This document shows, piece after piece, positions 40,800 through 51,098 of a stretch of 64,000 bases of DNA (its first letter is position 1; each line of letters begins with the position of its first letter). Under the pieces are notes generated by a model, which was not told the DNA's origin, made no database searches, and saw nothing but the letters and a program-made list of their open reading frames with translations. The translations under genes and the position numbers were made by a program. Source of the DNA: Mesostigma viride. Lineage: Eukaryota; Streptophyta; Mesostigmatophyceae; Mesostigmatales; Mesostigmataceae. The DNA lies in the NCBI GenBank assembly GCA_009746045.1, contig RPFO01000240.1, positions 505,501 to 569,500 of the forward strand, written 5' to 3'.

Positions 40800-41480
40800 T
40801 TGACACGGCGTTGGAAAGGTCTCCTCAACCTGCATCCATCTAGCACATTGGTGCCCCAATATGCTAACTCCAACCCTTTCTTGTTTTGGAGCTTGGACCA
40901 GCCTGAGAACCTATCAGCCACTGTCCCCACAAGCCTTGAACATCTGATCCCTCCCAGAGACCAGACCTGCCTTTTCTTTTGGAACCTGAGGTGCCTCCAA
41001 ATATTAGCTAGGCCTGCTCATTGGTTCAAAGGTTGCCCTCTGACCTCAGGTTCCAAAAGAAAAGGCAGGTCTGGTCTCTGGGAGGGATCAGATGTTCAAG
41101 GCTTGTGGGGACAGTGGCTGATAGGTTCTCAGGCTGGTCCAAGCTCCAAAACAAGAAAGGGTTGGAGTTAGCATATTGGGGCACCAATGTGCTAGATGGA
41201 TGCAGGTTGAGGAGACCTTTCCAACGCCGTGTCAACCGCCTAGAACAGACAAGGGACTTGATAACTTTCTAGTCCCTTGTCTGTTCTAGGCGGTTGACAC
41301 GGCGTTGGAAAGGTCTCCTCAACCTGCATCCATCTAGCACATTGGTGCCCCAATATGCTAACTCCAACCCTTTCTTGTTTTGGAGCTTGGACCAGCCTGA
41401 GAACCTATCAGCCACTGTCCCCACAAGCCTTGAACATCTGATCCCTCCCAGAGACCAGACCTGCCTTTTCTTTTGGAACC
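40800..41480. repeat. Two adjacent palindromes in the Copia-2 copy
   Basis: 40800-41042 is followed by its inverted copy in 41043-41265 (centre near 41042). That inverted copy is in turn followed by another inverted stretch, 41262-41480 (centre near 41262, AGGGACT/AGTCCCT around a short loop). The repeated unit is the junction between 3' UTR and LTR start. Confidence 0.8.
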
Positions 41481-41849
41481 TGAGGTGCCTCCAAATATTA
41501 GCTAGGCCTGCTCATTGGTTCAAAGGTTGCCCTCTGACCCACATGACATCCCAACCCTTTCTTTGGGAACCTGGTGTAGATTAAAGTTAGGTCTGCACTT
41601 AGTCAGAGGAGTTTGGATAGAGGAGTCCTTGAACGTACTATTGTGAGTTCCTGGTCATCCAGTTATCACAGGCGCCCGTTCATATGGCGCCCGCCACGGA
41701 GTCTCCTTTATCTTTTAAATCCTTCCAAAGACTGAGAGAGCCCTGACTAATGTTAGCCAACACATGGGGAGCCCATGTCCTCACTGAGTCTCACTCAGGA
41801 TTCATACATGCCAGGCTGAGGTCAGCTGGGGAATCGAACCCCACCCCAT

Positions 41850-42868
41850 ATCTGGAGGCTTGGATTAAACTCTCCTAGAACGCAGGTCACAGGTCGCCTG
41901 TCCTCCTTGCGTTCGACTGGATGTTGAGTCTCACCTGGGTTGCGATGCCAAGCAAGGTCGCGCACCCACCGCTTACCGCCGCCGACCAGCTCGTTCTGCT
42001 CGCCTCGGCCGTAACGGTCGTACTCGTGAGTGACCTCACGAGGGAAATGCAGATCAGCTCGCTGCCTTTCCTCGTAGGTCGCGGTAGTGCCGTCGCCCTG
42101 GTTTATCTCCTGGGCAGAGCGCTTTACGGAGCCCTCTGGCTTGTCAGTCCAGTCGAAATGGACGTCTTCAGGCGTCTTCTCGACCCCCGTGACAATTTCC
42201 ACCTCCGGACCCCACGCACTGGTGGTTTCCGGCCTCGGTGTATCAAGCCTTGAGTATACCCCGAAAGGCTGTGTGGTGATAAAGAACCTGTCTGCGTACC
42301 CTCTCGACTCTTGCAAAAGGACAGCAACAAGATTCTCAATTGTTTGGGCAAATACCTCTGCCGTGCTCCAAGGATTTACCGTCTCCCGAGCACGCGCGTT
42401 CCGGATGATGTCGGCGTCTGGTACCCCCTCTCCTAGCACCGCTGTCGCCACCCAGTGGTTAAACAGCCGGGTGCTGCCGAGCGCGGTTGCCACAATCTGG
42501 CCAAGCGCCTCCCTGGCTAGGTCGAGACCGGCTAGAGTAATATGGGCGCCCTGGTAGGCGACCTCCACACGATTAGCAGTTTCAGCTAGCGCGTCACGTA
42601 GCCGCACCAACTCTTCCACCGCCACCCTCCCCGTCTCACCTGGAGAAATCACGACGCGAGCCCGTTGAACAATCGGGTCCGCCGCCGCTGGCCTGCTGCC
42701 TCCCCCACTCACCGCCACCCACCCCTCTTCTGCCAAGTGCCTCGCTACGTAGGCCGCTTGCACGAATGTAGGAGCGTTTGCTTGGTTACGGTAGGGGAAA
42801 AACGCTTGCGCGTCTCTCTGCTCGTTCGCCTCACCAGCACCGTGGCTGCTTGACGATGAACCAGACAT
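41850..42868 (-). pseudogene. Copia-2 ORF1, second partial copy
   Basis: Same protein as at 44684-45820, starting MSGSSSSSHGAGEANEQRDA. It ends where the sequence joins 3' UTR. No known domain. Confidence 0.7.
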
Positions 42869-42891
42869 GAAAGCGTGGAAGCAATAGTACG

Positions 42892-43475
42892 ATTTGCACA
42901 GCAACTCGTCAGCAGAGCTTGTGAGCTCCTGGTCCTTGCCGGCTGGAATGACCCAAGGCTGCTGGCTAGCAACCTTTATCCTCACACCAGGCCTACGACC
43001 CTCGATAGGCTCGCCACTCGTCGTGACGACCAAGGTTCGTGTGTGAAGACGCTCGTTGCCTCGTTAGGCCTCGAGCTATATGCAACCTCGTTCCATCCTT
43101 GTTCCTCGGTCATGAGCAACGCTGGGCAACGCTACATTGCCAGAGCCTCGTATCGCTGCCTTGCATCCTCGTTGCAGGCAGCATACAGGAATCTCTGGCT
43201 ATCCTGTGTCTAGGACAGCACAGGACCTGCCACAGTCCTGCAAGGACTTACATCCTTGCAGACCTGCTGGCTGGTTACTGGCTTCTACTAGCCACAGTAC
43301 CGTTGAGCCCTCAGTACACTGTGTCCCAGTCACGTGAGAGTCCAGGCTAAGCCTGTGCAGGCACGGCCTGCCACGTGTCCTGTCCACTATGTCCTGAGTG
43401 TGCACCGCCCTCGCCCACCGGTCGGCAGCACTTCGGGACTTGATAACTTTCTAGTCCCTTGTCTGTTCTAGGCGG
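42892..43475 (-). repeat. Internal partial LTR of the Copia-2 copy
   Basis: Matches the terminal LTRs but lacks the first ~70 bp. It joins gag directly on one side and ORF1 on the other, showing that two element pieces were fused. Confidence 0.85.
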
Positions 43476-44653
43476 CCACCCTTGTTCTGCTGACCACCCT
43501 GGTGACCACCAGCCTGCTGCTGACCCTTGCCTTTGGATCCCTGCTGCTGGCCCTTGCCACCCTGGTTACCATTCTGCCTGCGCCTGTTAGCCCTCTGACG
43601 CCTACTAGGTCTGGTTTCTCCCTGAGCACCCTGCCCAGGGGCATCACCATGGACCTGATGAGCGGAGGCTGAAGGAGTACCAGTCACCTGGATTGCCTTG
43701 CAAGCAGCATTGTCAGATGGACGGATGTTGAAAATAACCTTTTGCAAGGCTGTCCACGTCCCATCTGTCTGATCAGCAAACATCCTAGCTGCATTTCTCC
43801 CATCCACACTCAGCCCCATGCGATCCAGGAAGTAATCTGCCACTGCTCTGTCAGTCAGATTGAAGCCATGCTTGGCCCCTTTCTCCCTGATGCGTGTGAG
43901 CCGCTGCAGCTCCTCAGCTACCGTGCCCTTGATCTCAAAGGTATCATAGCTGAGCTTATAGTGATTAGTGAGGTTGAGTACCTTATCAGAGAACTCCTGA
44001 CGTAGGCCCTCTAGGAACTGAGACCAAGTCAGCTTGTCCTTGACAGCTTGCCTAGCCTTGTCCCTCACACGCTCACTGGAATCCCTATTAGTCGTGGATG
44101 TGTGGAATACCTGCACAAGGTTGACAGCGGGATCTACAGAGCAAGAAACTAGCTCCATATCCTCCAACCACTTGTCTAGCTCTTCCTGTCCCACAGGAGG
44201 CTTGAGAGGCTTCTGGCCATTCATCACAGCCACAGCACTCATATGAGGTCTAGTCCCAGGCAAAGCACGAGGGTCACTGCCAATGACAGCAGCTCCTACA
44301 GGTGCTAATGGCGCAGGAACACTAGCTGCAGGAACACCAGACGCAGGCACACATGGTCTCTTACCAGGTGCTTGCCGTTCAGCATCATTCTGGCCCTCCC
44401 CCGTCAGCACCACGCCGTCGGTTGGCCACCCTGCACGCTCCTCCCCTTGTGCCACCTCTTTCCTCTTCCGGTTGGAAGCCCTCCTGCCATTGACGCCCTC
44501 TGCCGTTGGGATCGCCTGTCCCTCTGGCACGACGTTGGCGGGGCCTCCTGTGTCTGCCCTTGCCTCACCCCCGCCATCCCCCGCTCCTGCCCCGCTCCCG
44601 CTGCCGCCCCCGCGCGTGTTACGAAGCATTATAGAATACAACAGAAAACACAC
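43476..44653 (-). pseudogene. gag: Copia-2 gag, pol-less copy
   Basis: About 390 codons matching 51197-52447: the same capsid-like middle (KWLEDMELVSCSVDP, LEGLRQEFSDKVLNLTNHYK) and Gln/Gly-rich basic tail. It stops at the internal LTR before the zinc knuckle. Confidence 0.8.
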
Positions 44654-44683
44654 GCAGATATGGCTGCTGGAACCCCTCCAGGC

Positions 44684-45820
44684 TCACGCACTTACTCCAG
44701 ACGAGGCCGCCTCCTGGCTTGCACTCGCCTGCCCCTCCTCACGGTCTGGTCGCTCCTCAACACCCTCAGCAACCGGTGTGGCTGCTGCTGCCGCTGCGAC
44801 TATCTGGAGGCTTGGATTAAACTCTCCTAGAACGCAGGTCACAGGTCGCCCGTCCTCCTTGCGTTCGACTGGATGTTGAGTCTCACCTGGGTTGCGATGC
44901 CAAGCAAGGTCGCGCACCCACCGCTTACCGCCGCCGACCAGCTCGTTCTGCTCGCCTCGGCCGTAACGGTCGTACTCGTGAGTGACCTCACGAGGGAAAT
45001 GCAGATCAGCTCGCTGCCTTTCCTCGTAGGTCGCGGTAGTGCCGTCGCCCTGGTTTATCTCCTGGGCAGAGCGCTTTACGGAGCCCTCTGGCTTGTCAGT
45101 CCACTCGAAATGGACGTCTTCAGGCGTCTTCTCGACCCCCGTGACAATTTCCACCTCCGGACCCCACGCACTGGTGGTTTCCGGCCTCGGTGTATCAAGC
45201 CTTGAGTATACCCCGAAAGGCTGTGTGGTGATAAAGAACCTGTCTGCGTACCCTCTCGACTCTTGCAAAAGGACAGCAACAAGATTCTCAATTGTTTGGG
45301 CAAATACCTCTGCCGTGCTCCAAGGATTTACCGTCTCCCGAGCACGCGCGTTCCGGATGATGTCGGCGTCTGGTACCCCCTCTCCTAGCACCGCTGTCGC
45401 CACCCAGTGGTTAAACAGCCGGGTGCTGCCGAGCGCGGTTGCCACAATCTGGCCAAGCGCCTCCCTGGCTAGGTCGAGACCGGCTAGAGTAATATGGGCG
45501 CCCTGGTAGGCGACCTCCACACGATTAGCAGTTTCAGCTAGCGCGTCACGTAGCCGCACCAACTCTTCCACCGCCACCCTCCCCGTCTCACCTGGAGAAA
45601 TCACGACGCGAGCCCGTTGAACAATCGGGTCCGCCGCCGCTGGCCTGCTGCCTCCCCCACTCACCGCCACCCACCCCTCTTCTGCCAAGTGCCTCGCTAC
45701 GTAGGCCGCTTGCACGAATGTAGGAGCGTTTGCTTGGTTACGGTAGGGGAAAAACGCTTGCGCGTCTCTCTGCTCGTTCGCCTCACCAGCACCGTGGCTG
45801 CTTGACGATGAACCAGACAT
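44684..45820 (-). CDS. Copia-2 ORF1, unknown protein before gag
   Basis: About 378 codons from an ATG 24 bp inside the 5' LTR. Low-complexity Ser-rich start, then a mixed alpha/beta-looking body with GWVAVSGGGSRPAAADPIV, VEVAYQGAHITLAGLDLARE and HWVATAVLGEGVPDADIIRN, and a hydrophilic, charged C-terminal third ending in Ala/Ser-rich sequence. No membrane segment, zinc knuckle or known gag motif. It is present in all three copies in the window, with mostly conservative differences, which suggests it was under selection as a protein. The family is not recognised. It could be an extra gag-like or accessory protein. Confidence 0.65.
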   Translation of the reverse strand: MSGSSSSSHGAGEANEQRDAQAFFPYRNQANAPTFVQAAYVARHLAEEGWVAVSGGGSRPAAADPIVQRARVVISPGETGRVAVEELVRLRDALAETANRVEVAYQGAHITLAGLDLAREALGQIVATALGSTRLFNHWVATAVLGEGVPDADIIRNARARETVNPWSTAEVFAQTIENLVAVLLQESRGYADRFFITTQPFGVYSRLDTPRPETTSAWGPEVEIVTGVEKTPEDVHFEWTDKPEGSVKRSAQEINQGDGTTATYEERQRADLHFPREVTHEYDRYGRGEQNELVGGGKRWVRDLAWHRNPGETQHPVERKEDGRPVTCVLGEFNPSLQIVAAAAAATPVAEGVEERPDREEGQASASQEAASSGVSA

Positions 45821-45843
45821 GAAAGCGTGGAAGCAATAGTACG

Positions 45844-46497
45844 ATTTGCGCAGCAACTCGTCAGCAGAGCTTGTGAGCTCCTGGTCCTTGCCGGCTGGAA
45901 TGACCCAAGGCTGCTGGCTAGCAACCTTTATCCTCACACCAGGCCTACGACCCTCGATAGGCTCGCCACTCGTCGTGACGACCAAGGTTCGTGTGTGAAG
46001 ACGCTCGTTGCCTCGTTAGGCCTCGAGCTATATGCAACCTCGTTCCATCCTTGTTCCTCGGTCATGAGCAACGCTGGGCAACGCTACATTGCCAGAGCCT
46101 CGTATCGCTGCCTTGCATCCTCGTTGCAGGCAGCATACAGGAATCTCTGGCTATCCTGTGTCTAGGACAGCACAGGACCTGCCACAGTCCTGCAAGGACT
46201 TACATCCTTGCAGACCTGCTGGCTGGTTACTGGCTTCTACTAGCCACAGTACCGTTGAGCCCTCAGTACACTGTGTCCCAGTCACGTGAGAGTCCAGGCT
46301 AAGCCTGTGCAGGCACGGCCTGCCACGTGTCCTGTCCACTATGTCCTGAGTGTGCACCGCCCTTGCCCACCGGTCGGCAGCACTTCGGGACTTGATAACT
46401 TTCTAGTCCCTTGTCTGTTCTAGGCGGTTGACACGGCGTTGGAAAGGTCTCCTCAACCTGCATCCATCTAGCACATTGGTGCCCCAATATGCTAACT
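45844..46497 (-). repeat. 5' LTR of the pol-less Copia-2 copy
   Basis: 654 bp, AGTTAGC...GCGCAAAT, matching 40216-40869 and, inverted, 49230-49883 and 56979-57634. Confidence 0.88.
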
Positions 46498-46925
46498 ATA
46501 ATAGCTAGATGCCAAGTGTCTACGTAATAATGTGCCACATAACATGATTAATAAAGTGACACATCTCTTTTCCTTGGAGTGACAAGTGTCATGCAATGAG
46601 TCTACCCACTTGTCATCATGTAAGTCATAACATGTGTCATCATGAGCTTTCAACACTTGTCAGCTCATGGACCAAACACTTGTCCAATAGGCCATAGCAC
46701 CACTTGTCAATCAAATACGTGATGCTACTAGGCTGACTCAGGGTACAAGTCATCCATGTCCAAGTATAGGACTATGGCACATGAATATTGATCAGCTCAT
46801 TGAGCCCGATTCATCTAGCTTATCATAGCTATCAAATTCCCAGTCCATATGGAATAAATCCAACAAGAAATAAATCAGGCTGGGATATATTGTGGCCAGG
46901 TGGATATAATATCCCTAACACCCGG

Positions 46926-47094
46926 GCAGCCTCCTGGTTTGTCTGTAATATGGAGGCAGATGGTGCGCAAGGATAGATGGCAAGTAGTGATGAAGGAGAC
47001 CACCCCCAAGCCTGTGGGGGCTCCGCGTGTGACCAAGTATGGCATTCATAGCGATTCGGGCCGCGGTGCCCACACCCCTGTAACTAGGACCTAG
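46926..47094 (+). pseudogene. LINE C-terminal coding tail
   Basis: Continues the LINE frame after the Copia-1 insertion: GLSVIWRQMVRKDRW, ETTPKPVGAPRV, ending PVTRT-stop at 47094. A 3' UTR to 47171 and an AT-rich tail follow. Confidence 0.8.
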
Positions 47095-47204
47095 ATAGCT
47101 TATACCATCCATTCCATCCCATGTTCCGCTCCCACTGAGGACTTATGCTCGCGTGACGCAGTCACGTGTCTATTAATTAGTTAATTAATTAATTACCTAG
47201 GCAT

Positions 47205-49031
47205 GTGATAAAAATCCAGTTATGATGGGGGACCATAAATATGATTTTAAAAAAAATTTCCAACCACTTGGGGGTGTACTACCCCCCACCATGTGACCGT
47301 TATGTGCTAAAAATAGAAAAAGACGCTATTTTAGGCCGATTTTCCCTAGGACAATGGGCAAACCCATTGTGGCCAAATCATATATTCCCATCTAATTGCA
47401 ACCCTTGCCATTAATTCCAGCTAGTTTGCAGGTCAGAATAAGCATGTTTAGACACATTGAAATAGTTTACCCCAAAACACGTATTTTTTGGTGCCTAAAA
47501 AAATATATCAAATCATAGACACATGCAATGGGGTCAAATCATATAATCAAAATTGGCCGAGGGTTGCAATCACACAGCCCCAAAGTTTCAGCTCATTCTG
47601 ACCACGTTTACTCACATTGAAATATGGTCATGTGCAAAAAAAAAATGATCGCTTTTTGTGGTTTGGAGCTCAAACACCACCACAAAGACACCCTTGCCCA
47701 CCACAAACTGGGCCAAAATAAGTGCAATTAATTAAATTAATGTATCACGAAGCTTGCCACCAAATTACAGGTCATTCTGACCTAGTTTGCCCATATTACA
47801 TCTTGTTATAGCTGCCAGCCTGCATGCTTGGTTGGTGCACCATGACATGAGGCAATACCATGAGCACATTCCTAAGCTTGCCCCCTGCAAATGGGGCAGA
47901 ACCACGAAAAACAAATGCTAGATGCTTGAAGAAAACAACCACCAACTCTTTAACCATTATGAGCAGGTATGACCGCTTGCGGGAATCACTCATAGCCAAC
48001 ACCATGTCATGACGCTTATGGATAAAAGGTGCATCCTTCATAGCCATAACGACCTGATCCCTGTCATCTAGGAAGTACAAGCCATGTTTAATGGAGGCTA
48101 AACAGGTGGGGATGTGACAAGTAACTCGCATATTCTCACCTTCCATACAACAACCTTGTTTTCCAGCAGGCTGAAGAGCCATGACAGGCGTTTATGAGCT
48201 CGCCAGCTCCTTGCAACGGTGATGCCGCTCCCAGGCAGCTAGGGTCCTTGACTACGCAATATAGAATGTCTACCGTGTGAAAACCTCCATACAGGAAGCG
48301 TAGCAAAGCCAGATAACTGCCCGATCAATTCTGGGTAGCTTTAGGAAGCATGGCATACGCAGCGTAAGGAAAACCATTGAATGCTGCGGAAAATCTGATA
48401 GCACAACTGCAACAAGTGGAGAACAAAATAGCAAGAAGAACCCAGAAACGGCGCCAAAAGTTTCATGCCAGGTTCACTAAGAGCGCAAACAGACTGGGCG
48501 GTGACATGCGGCAAATCAACGTACCACGGCCGGCATTATTTCCTACCCAGGCGCGCAAGAAAAGCCAGCCAGCCATGAATGGATTAACCGCGGATCGCGC
48601 AGGCCTGAACGAAATCATTTTAGAAATGACAGGAAATGGCCGCAGATCGAAGACGCTTAGGTTATTTTCATGGTGTCCGTTACTAAACGGCTCTTGCTGC
48701 ATCAAAATGACCCACTGATATCGAGTTCTACCGTCGCAGGCACGCATGCTAGATTATTCATCGCGGCCAAATTGTTGGATGAGACCCCCGTGCAAATCTG
48801 TACCAACAAAGGCAGCGAATTTGCAAATAGTGCAGATCTGGCTATGAAACATCATAATAGAACATCACTTTTAACCATCGGCTTAATTTTTCGGCCTGTC
48901 GCCCGCCGGATTAGCCATATTTTAACGGAACGCACGTCGCCATGGCCACCTCCGCACGGTGCGCGCACTATGCACCACAATTTCACGGTCCGTCGCTACC
49001 GTCCCGACTTTTTTGGCGCCAAAAAAGTCCC
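47205..49031. other. Interior of the TTAA transposon
   Basis: AT-rich on the left (47205-47800), then two weak frames: minus 47796-48182 (contains KHGLYFLDDRDQVVMAMKD) and plus 48377-48718 (Lys/Arg/Gln-rich). Neither resembles a transposase I know. A perfect 24-bp palindrome, centred on TTGGCGCCAA, lies at 49006-49029 just inside the right end. Confidence 0.45.
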
Positions 49032-49229
49032 GGGTGTCATGTCCCCTTAAGTGACAGTAGCGTACAATTGATGGTACGCAGGAAAGACAGCGAGGCTGTG
49101 CGGAGCGCGTGTAGCGTGAAGTGCTGAAGCAGCGCATGGCTGCCTGGCAGTCGGCCCACTGACGACACGTGCAGTCGCACGGGAGCCGTGGGCACAAAGG
49201 CACGGTCTGGCCGCCATGAGTGCTCTCTC

Positions 49230-49883
49230 AGTTAGCATATTGGGGCACCAATGTGCTAGATGGATGCAGGTTGAGGAGACCTTTCCAACGCCGTGTCAAC
49301 CGCCTAGAACAGACAAGGGACTAGAAAGTTATCAAGTCCCGAAGTACTGCCGACCGGTGGGCGAGGGCGGGGCACACTCAGGGCATAGTGGACAGGACAC
49401 GTGGCAGGCCGTGCCTGCACAGGCTTAGCCTGGACTCTCACGTGACTGGGACACAGTGTACTGAGGGCTCAACGGTACTGTGGCTGGTAGAAGCCAGTAA
49501 CCAGCCAGCAGGTCTGCAAGGATGTACGTCCTTGCAGGACTGTGGCAGGTCCTGTGCTGTCCTAGACACAGGATAGCCAGAGATTCCTGTATGCTGCCTG
49601 CAACGAGGATGCAAGGCAGCGATACGAGGCTCTGGCAATGTAGCGTTGCCCAGCGTTGCTCATGACCGAGGAACAAGGATGGAACGAGGTTGCATATAGC
49701 TCGAGGCTCAACGAGGCAACGAGCGTCTTCACACACGAACCTTGGTCGTCACGACGAGTGGCGAGCCTATCGAGGGTCGTAGGCCTGGTGTGAGGATAAA
49801 GGTTGCTAGCCAGCAGCCTAGGGTCATTCCAGCCGGCAAGGACCAGGAGCTCACAAGCTCTGCTGACGAGTTGCTGCGCAAAT
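49230..49883 (+). repeat. 5' LTR of Copia-2
   Basis: 654 bp. It starts AGTTAGCATATTGG and ends GCTGCGCAAAT, so the ends are not the usual TG...CA. Confidence 0.9.
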
Positions 49884-49906
49884 CGTACTATTGCTTCCAC
49901 GCTTTC

Positions 49907-51044
49907 ATGTCTGGTTCATCGTCAAGCAGCCACGGTGCTGGTGAGGCGAACGAGCAGAGAGACGCGCAAGCGTTTTTCCCCTACCGTAACCAAGCAAACG
50001 CTCCAACATTCGTGCAAGCGGCCTACGTAGCGAGGCACTTGGCAGAAGAGGGGTGGGTGGCGGTGAGTGGGGGAGGCAACAGGCCAGCGGCGGCGGACCC
50101 GATTTTCAACGGGCTCGCGTCGTGATTTCTCCAGGTGAGACGGGGCGAGTGGCGGTGGAAGAGTTGGTGCGCATTCGGACGCGCTAGCTGAAACTGCTAA
50201 TCGTGTGGAGGTCGCTTATCAGGGCGCCCATATCACGCTTGCCGGTCTCGACCTAGCCAGGGAGGCGCTTAGCCAGATCGTGGCAACAGCGCTTGGCAGC
50301 ACCAGACTGTTCAACCACTGGGTGGCGACAGCAGTGCTAGGAGAGGGGGTACCAGACGCCGACATCATCCGGAACGCGCGGGCTCGGGAGGCGGTGAATC
50401 CTTGGAGCACGGCGGAGGTATTTGCCCAAACCATTGAGAATCTTGTTGCTGTCCTTTTGCAAGAGTCGAGAGGGTACGCAGACAGGTTCTATATTACCAC
50501 GCAGCCTTTCGGAGTGTACTCCAGGCTTGATACACCGAGGCCGGAAACCACCACTGCGTGGGGTCCGGAGGTGGAGATTGTCACAGGGGTCGAGAAGACG
50601 CCTGAGGACGTCCATTTTGAGTGGACAGACAAGCCAGAGGGCTCCGTCAAGCGCTCAGCCCAGCAGATAAACGAGGGCGACGGCACTACCGAGACCTACG
50701 AGGCAAGGCAGAGAGCTGATCTGCATATCCCTCGTGAGGCGACTCACGAGTACGACCGTTACGGCCGAGGCGAGCAGAACGAGCTTGTCGGCGGCGGTAA
50801 GCGGTGGTTGCGCAATCTTGCTTGGCATCGCAACCCAGGCGAGACACAACATCCAGTCGAACGCAAGGAAGACGGGCGACCTGTGACCTGCGTGCTGGGA
50901 GAGTTTAACCCAGACCTCCAGATAGTCGCAGAGGCAGCAGCAGCCACATCGGTTGCTGAGGGTGTTGATGAGCAGCGTCCAGACCGTGAGGAGGGGCAGG
51001 CGAGTGCAAGCCAGGAGGCGGCCTCGTCTGGAGTAAGTGCGTGA
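49907..51044 (+). pseudogene. Copia-2 ORF1 (broken in this copy)
   Basis: Same protein as at 44684-45820, beginning MSGSSSSSHGAGEANE shortly after the LTR. Most of the frame is readable and ends ASQEAASSGVSA. About one or two breaks are present. Function unknown. Confidence 0.65.
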
Positions 51045-51098
51045 GCCTGAGTGGGTTCCAGCAGCCATATCTGCGTGTGTTTTCTGTTGTATTCTATA

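Larger units (their letters stand above)
40216..46497 (-). mobile_element. Copia-2 copy, pol-less and internally rearranged, inside the Copia-1 LTR
   Basis: Flanked by ATAAT (40211-40215 and 46498-46502). Parts on the minus strand: 5' LTR 45844-46497 (654 bp), ORF1 44684-45820, gag 43476-44653, a partial LTR 42892-43475, a second ORF1 41850-42868, 3' UTR 41363-41850, a foldback region 40870-41362, and 3' LTR 40216-40869 (654 bp). It carries no integrase, RT or RNase H, so it would need an autonomous partner such as 49230-57634. Sequence is very close to that copy, so it is recent. Confidence 0.85.
35574..46920 (-). mobile_element. Copia-1: Copia-type LTR element, non-autonomous or decayed, itself split
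   Basis: Flanked by CCCGG (35569-35573 and 46921-46925). LTRs are 855 bp with TGTTAGGG...TTCCAACA ends. The 3' LTR is 35574-36428. The 5' LTR is 39779-40215 plus 46503-46920, split by the Copia-2 copy at 40216-46497. On the element strand the 5' LTR is followed by TGGTATCGGAGG (39767-39778), a primer-binding site for initiator tRNA-Met. The 3' LTR is preceded by AAGGGGGG, the polypurine tract. LTRs show about four differences (over 99% identity), so the insertion is young. The interior keeps a gag piece but no recognisable pol. Confidence 0.9.
32397..47193 (+). mobile_element. LINE (endonuclease + reverse transcriptase), 5'-truncated, split by a SINE and Copia-1
   Basis: Bounded by an 11-bp duplication, TACCTAGGCAT. 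LINE sequence is 32397-33706, 33915-35573 and 46926-47193, about 3.2 kb. It lacks its 5' end: it starts inside the endonuclease. It ends in a 3' UTR and a (TTAA)n-like tail (47172-47193). The coding order, apurinic-type endonuclease, reverse transcriptase, then a C-terminal tail, is that of endonuclease-bearing non-LTR retrotransposons. I cannot place it in a clade by eye. Shorter 3' pieces of the same or close families lie at 18233-19560, 25440-25700 and 58582-59004. Confidence 0.88.
32346..49046. mobile_element. DNA transposon with TTAA duplications, split by nested insertions
   Basis: TTAA at 32342-32345 and 49047-49050 flanks perfect 15-bp inverted ends, GGGGACATGACACCC at 32346-32360 and its complement at 49032-49046. 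Without the LINE and everything inside it (32397-47204), the element is about 1.9 kb. TTAA duplications are typical of piggyBac and Kolobok-type transposons. The terminal sequence does not let me choose. No transposase is recognised in 47205-49031, so it is probably non-autonomous. Confidence 0.68.

Noticed and set aside
42087-42557. Plus-strand frames antisense to Copia-2 ORF1
   Set aside because: Mirror frames recur wherever ORF1 occurs and show no independent motif.
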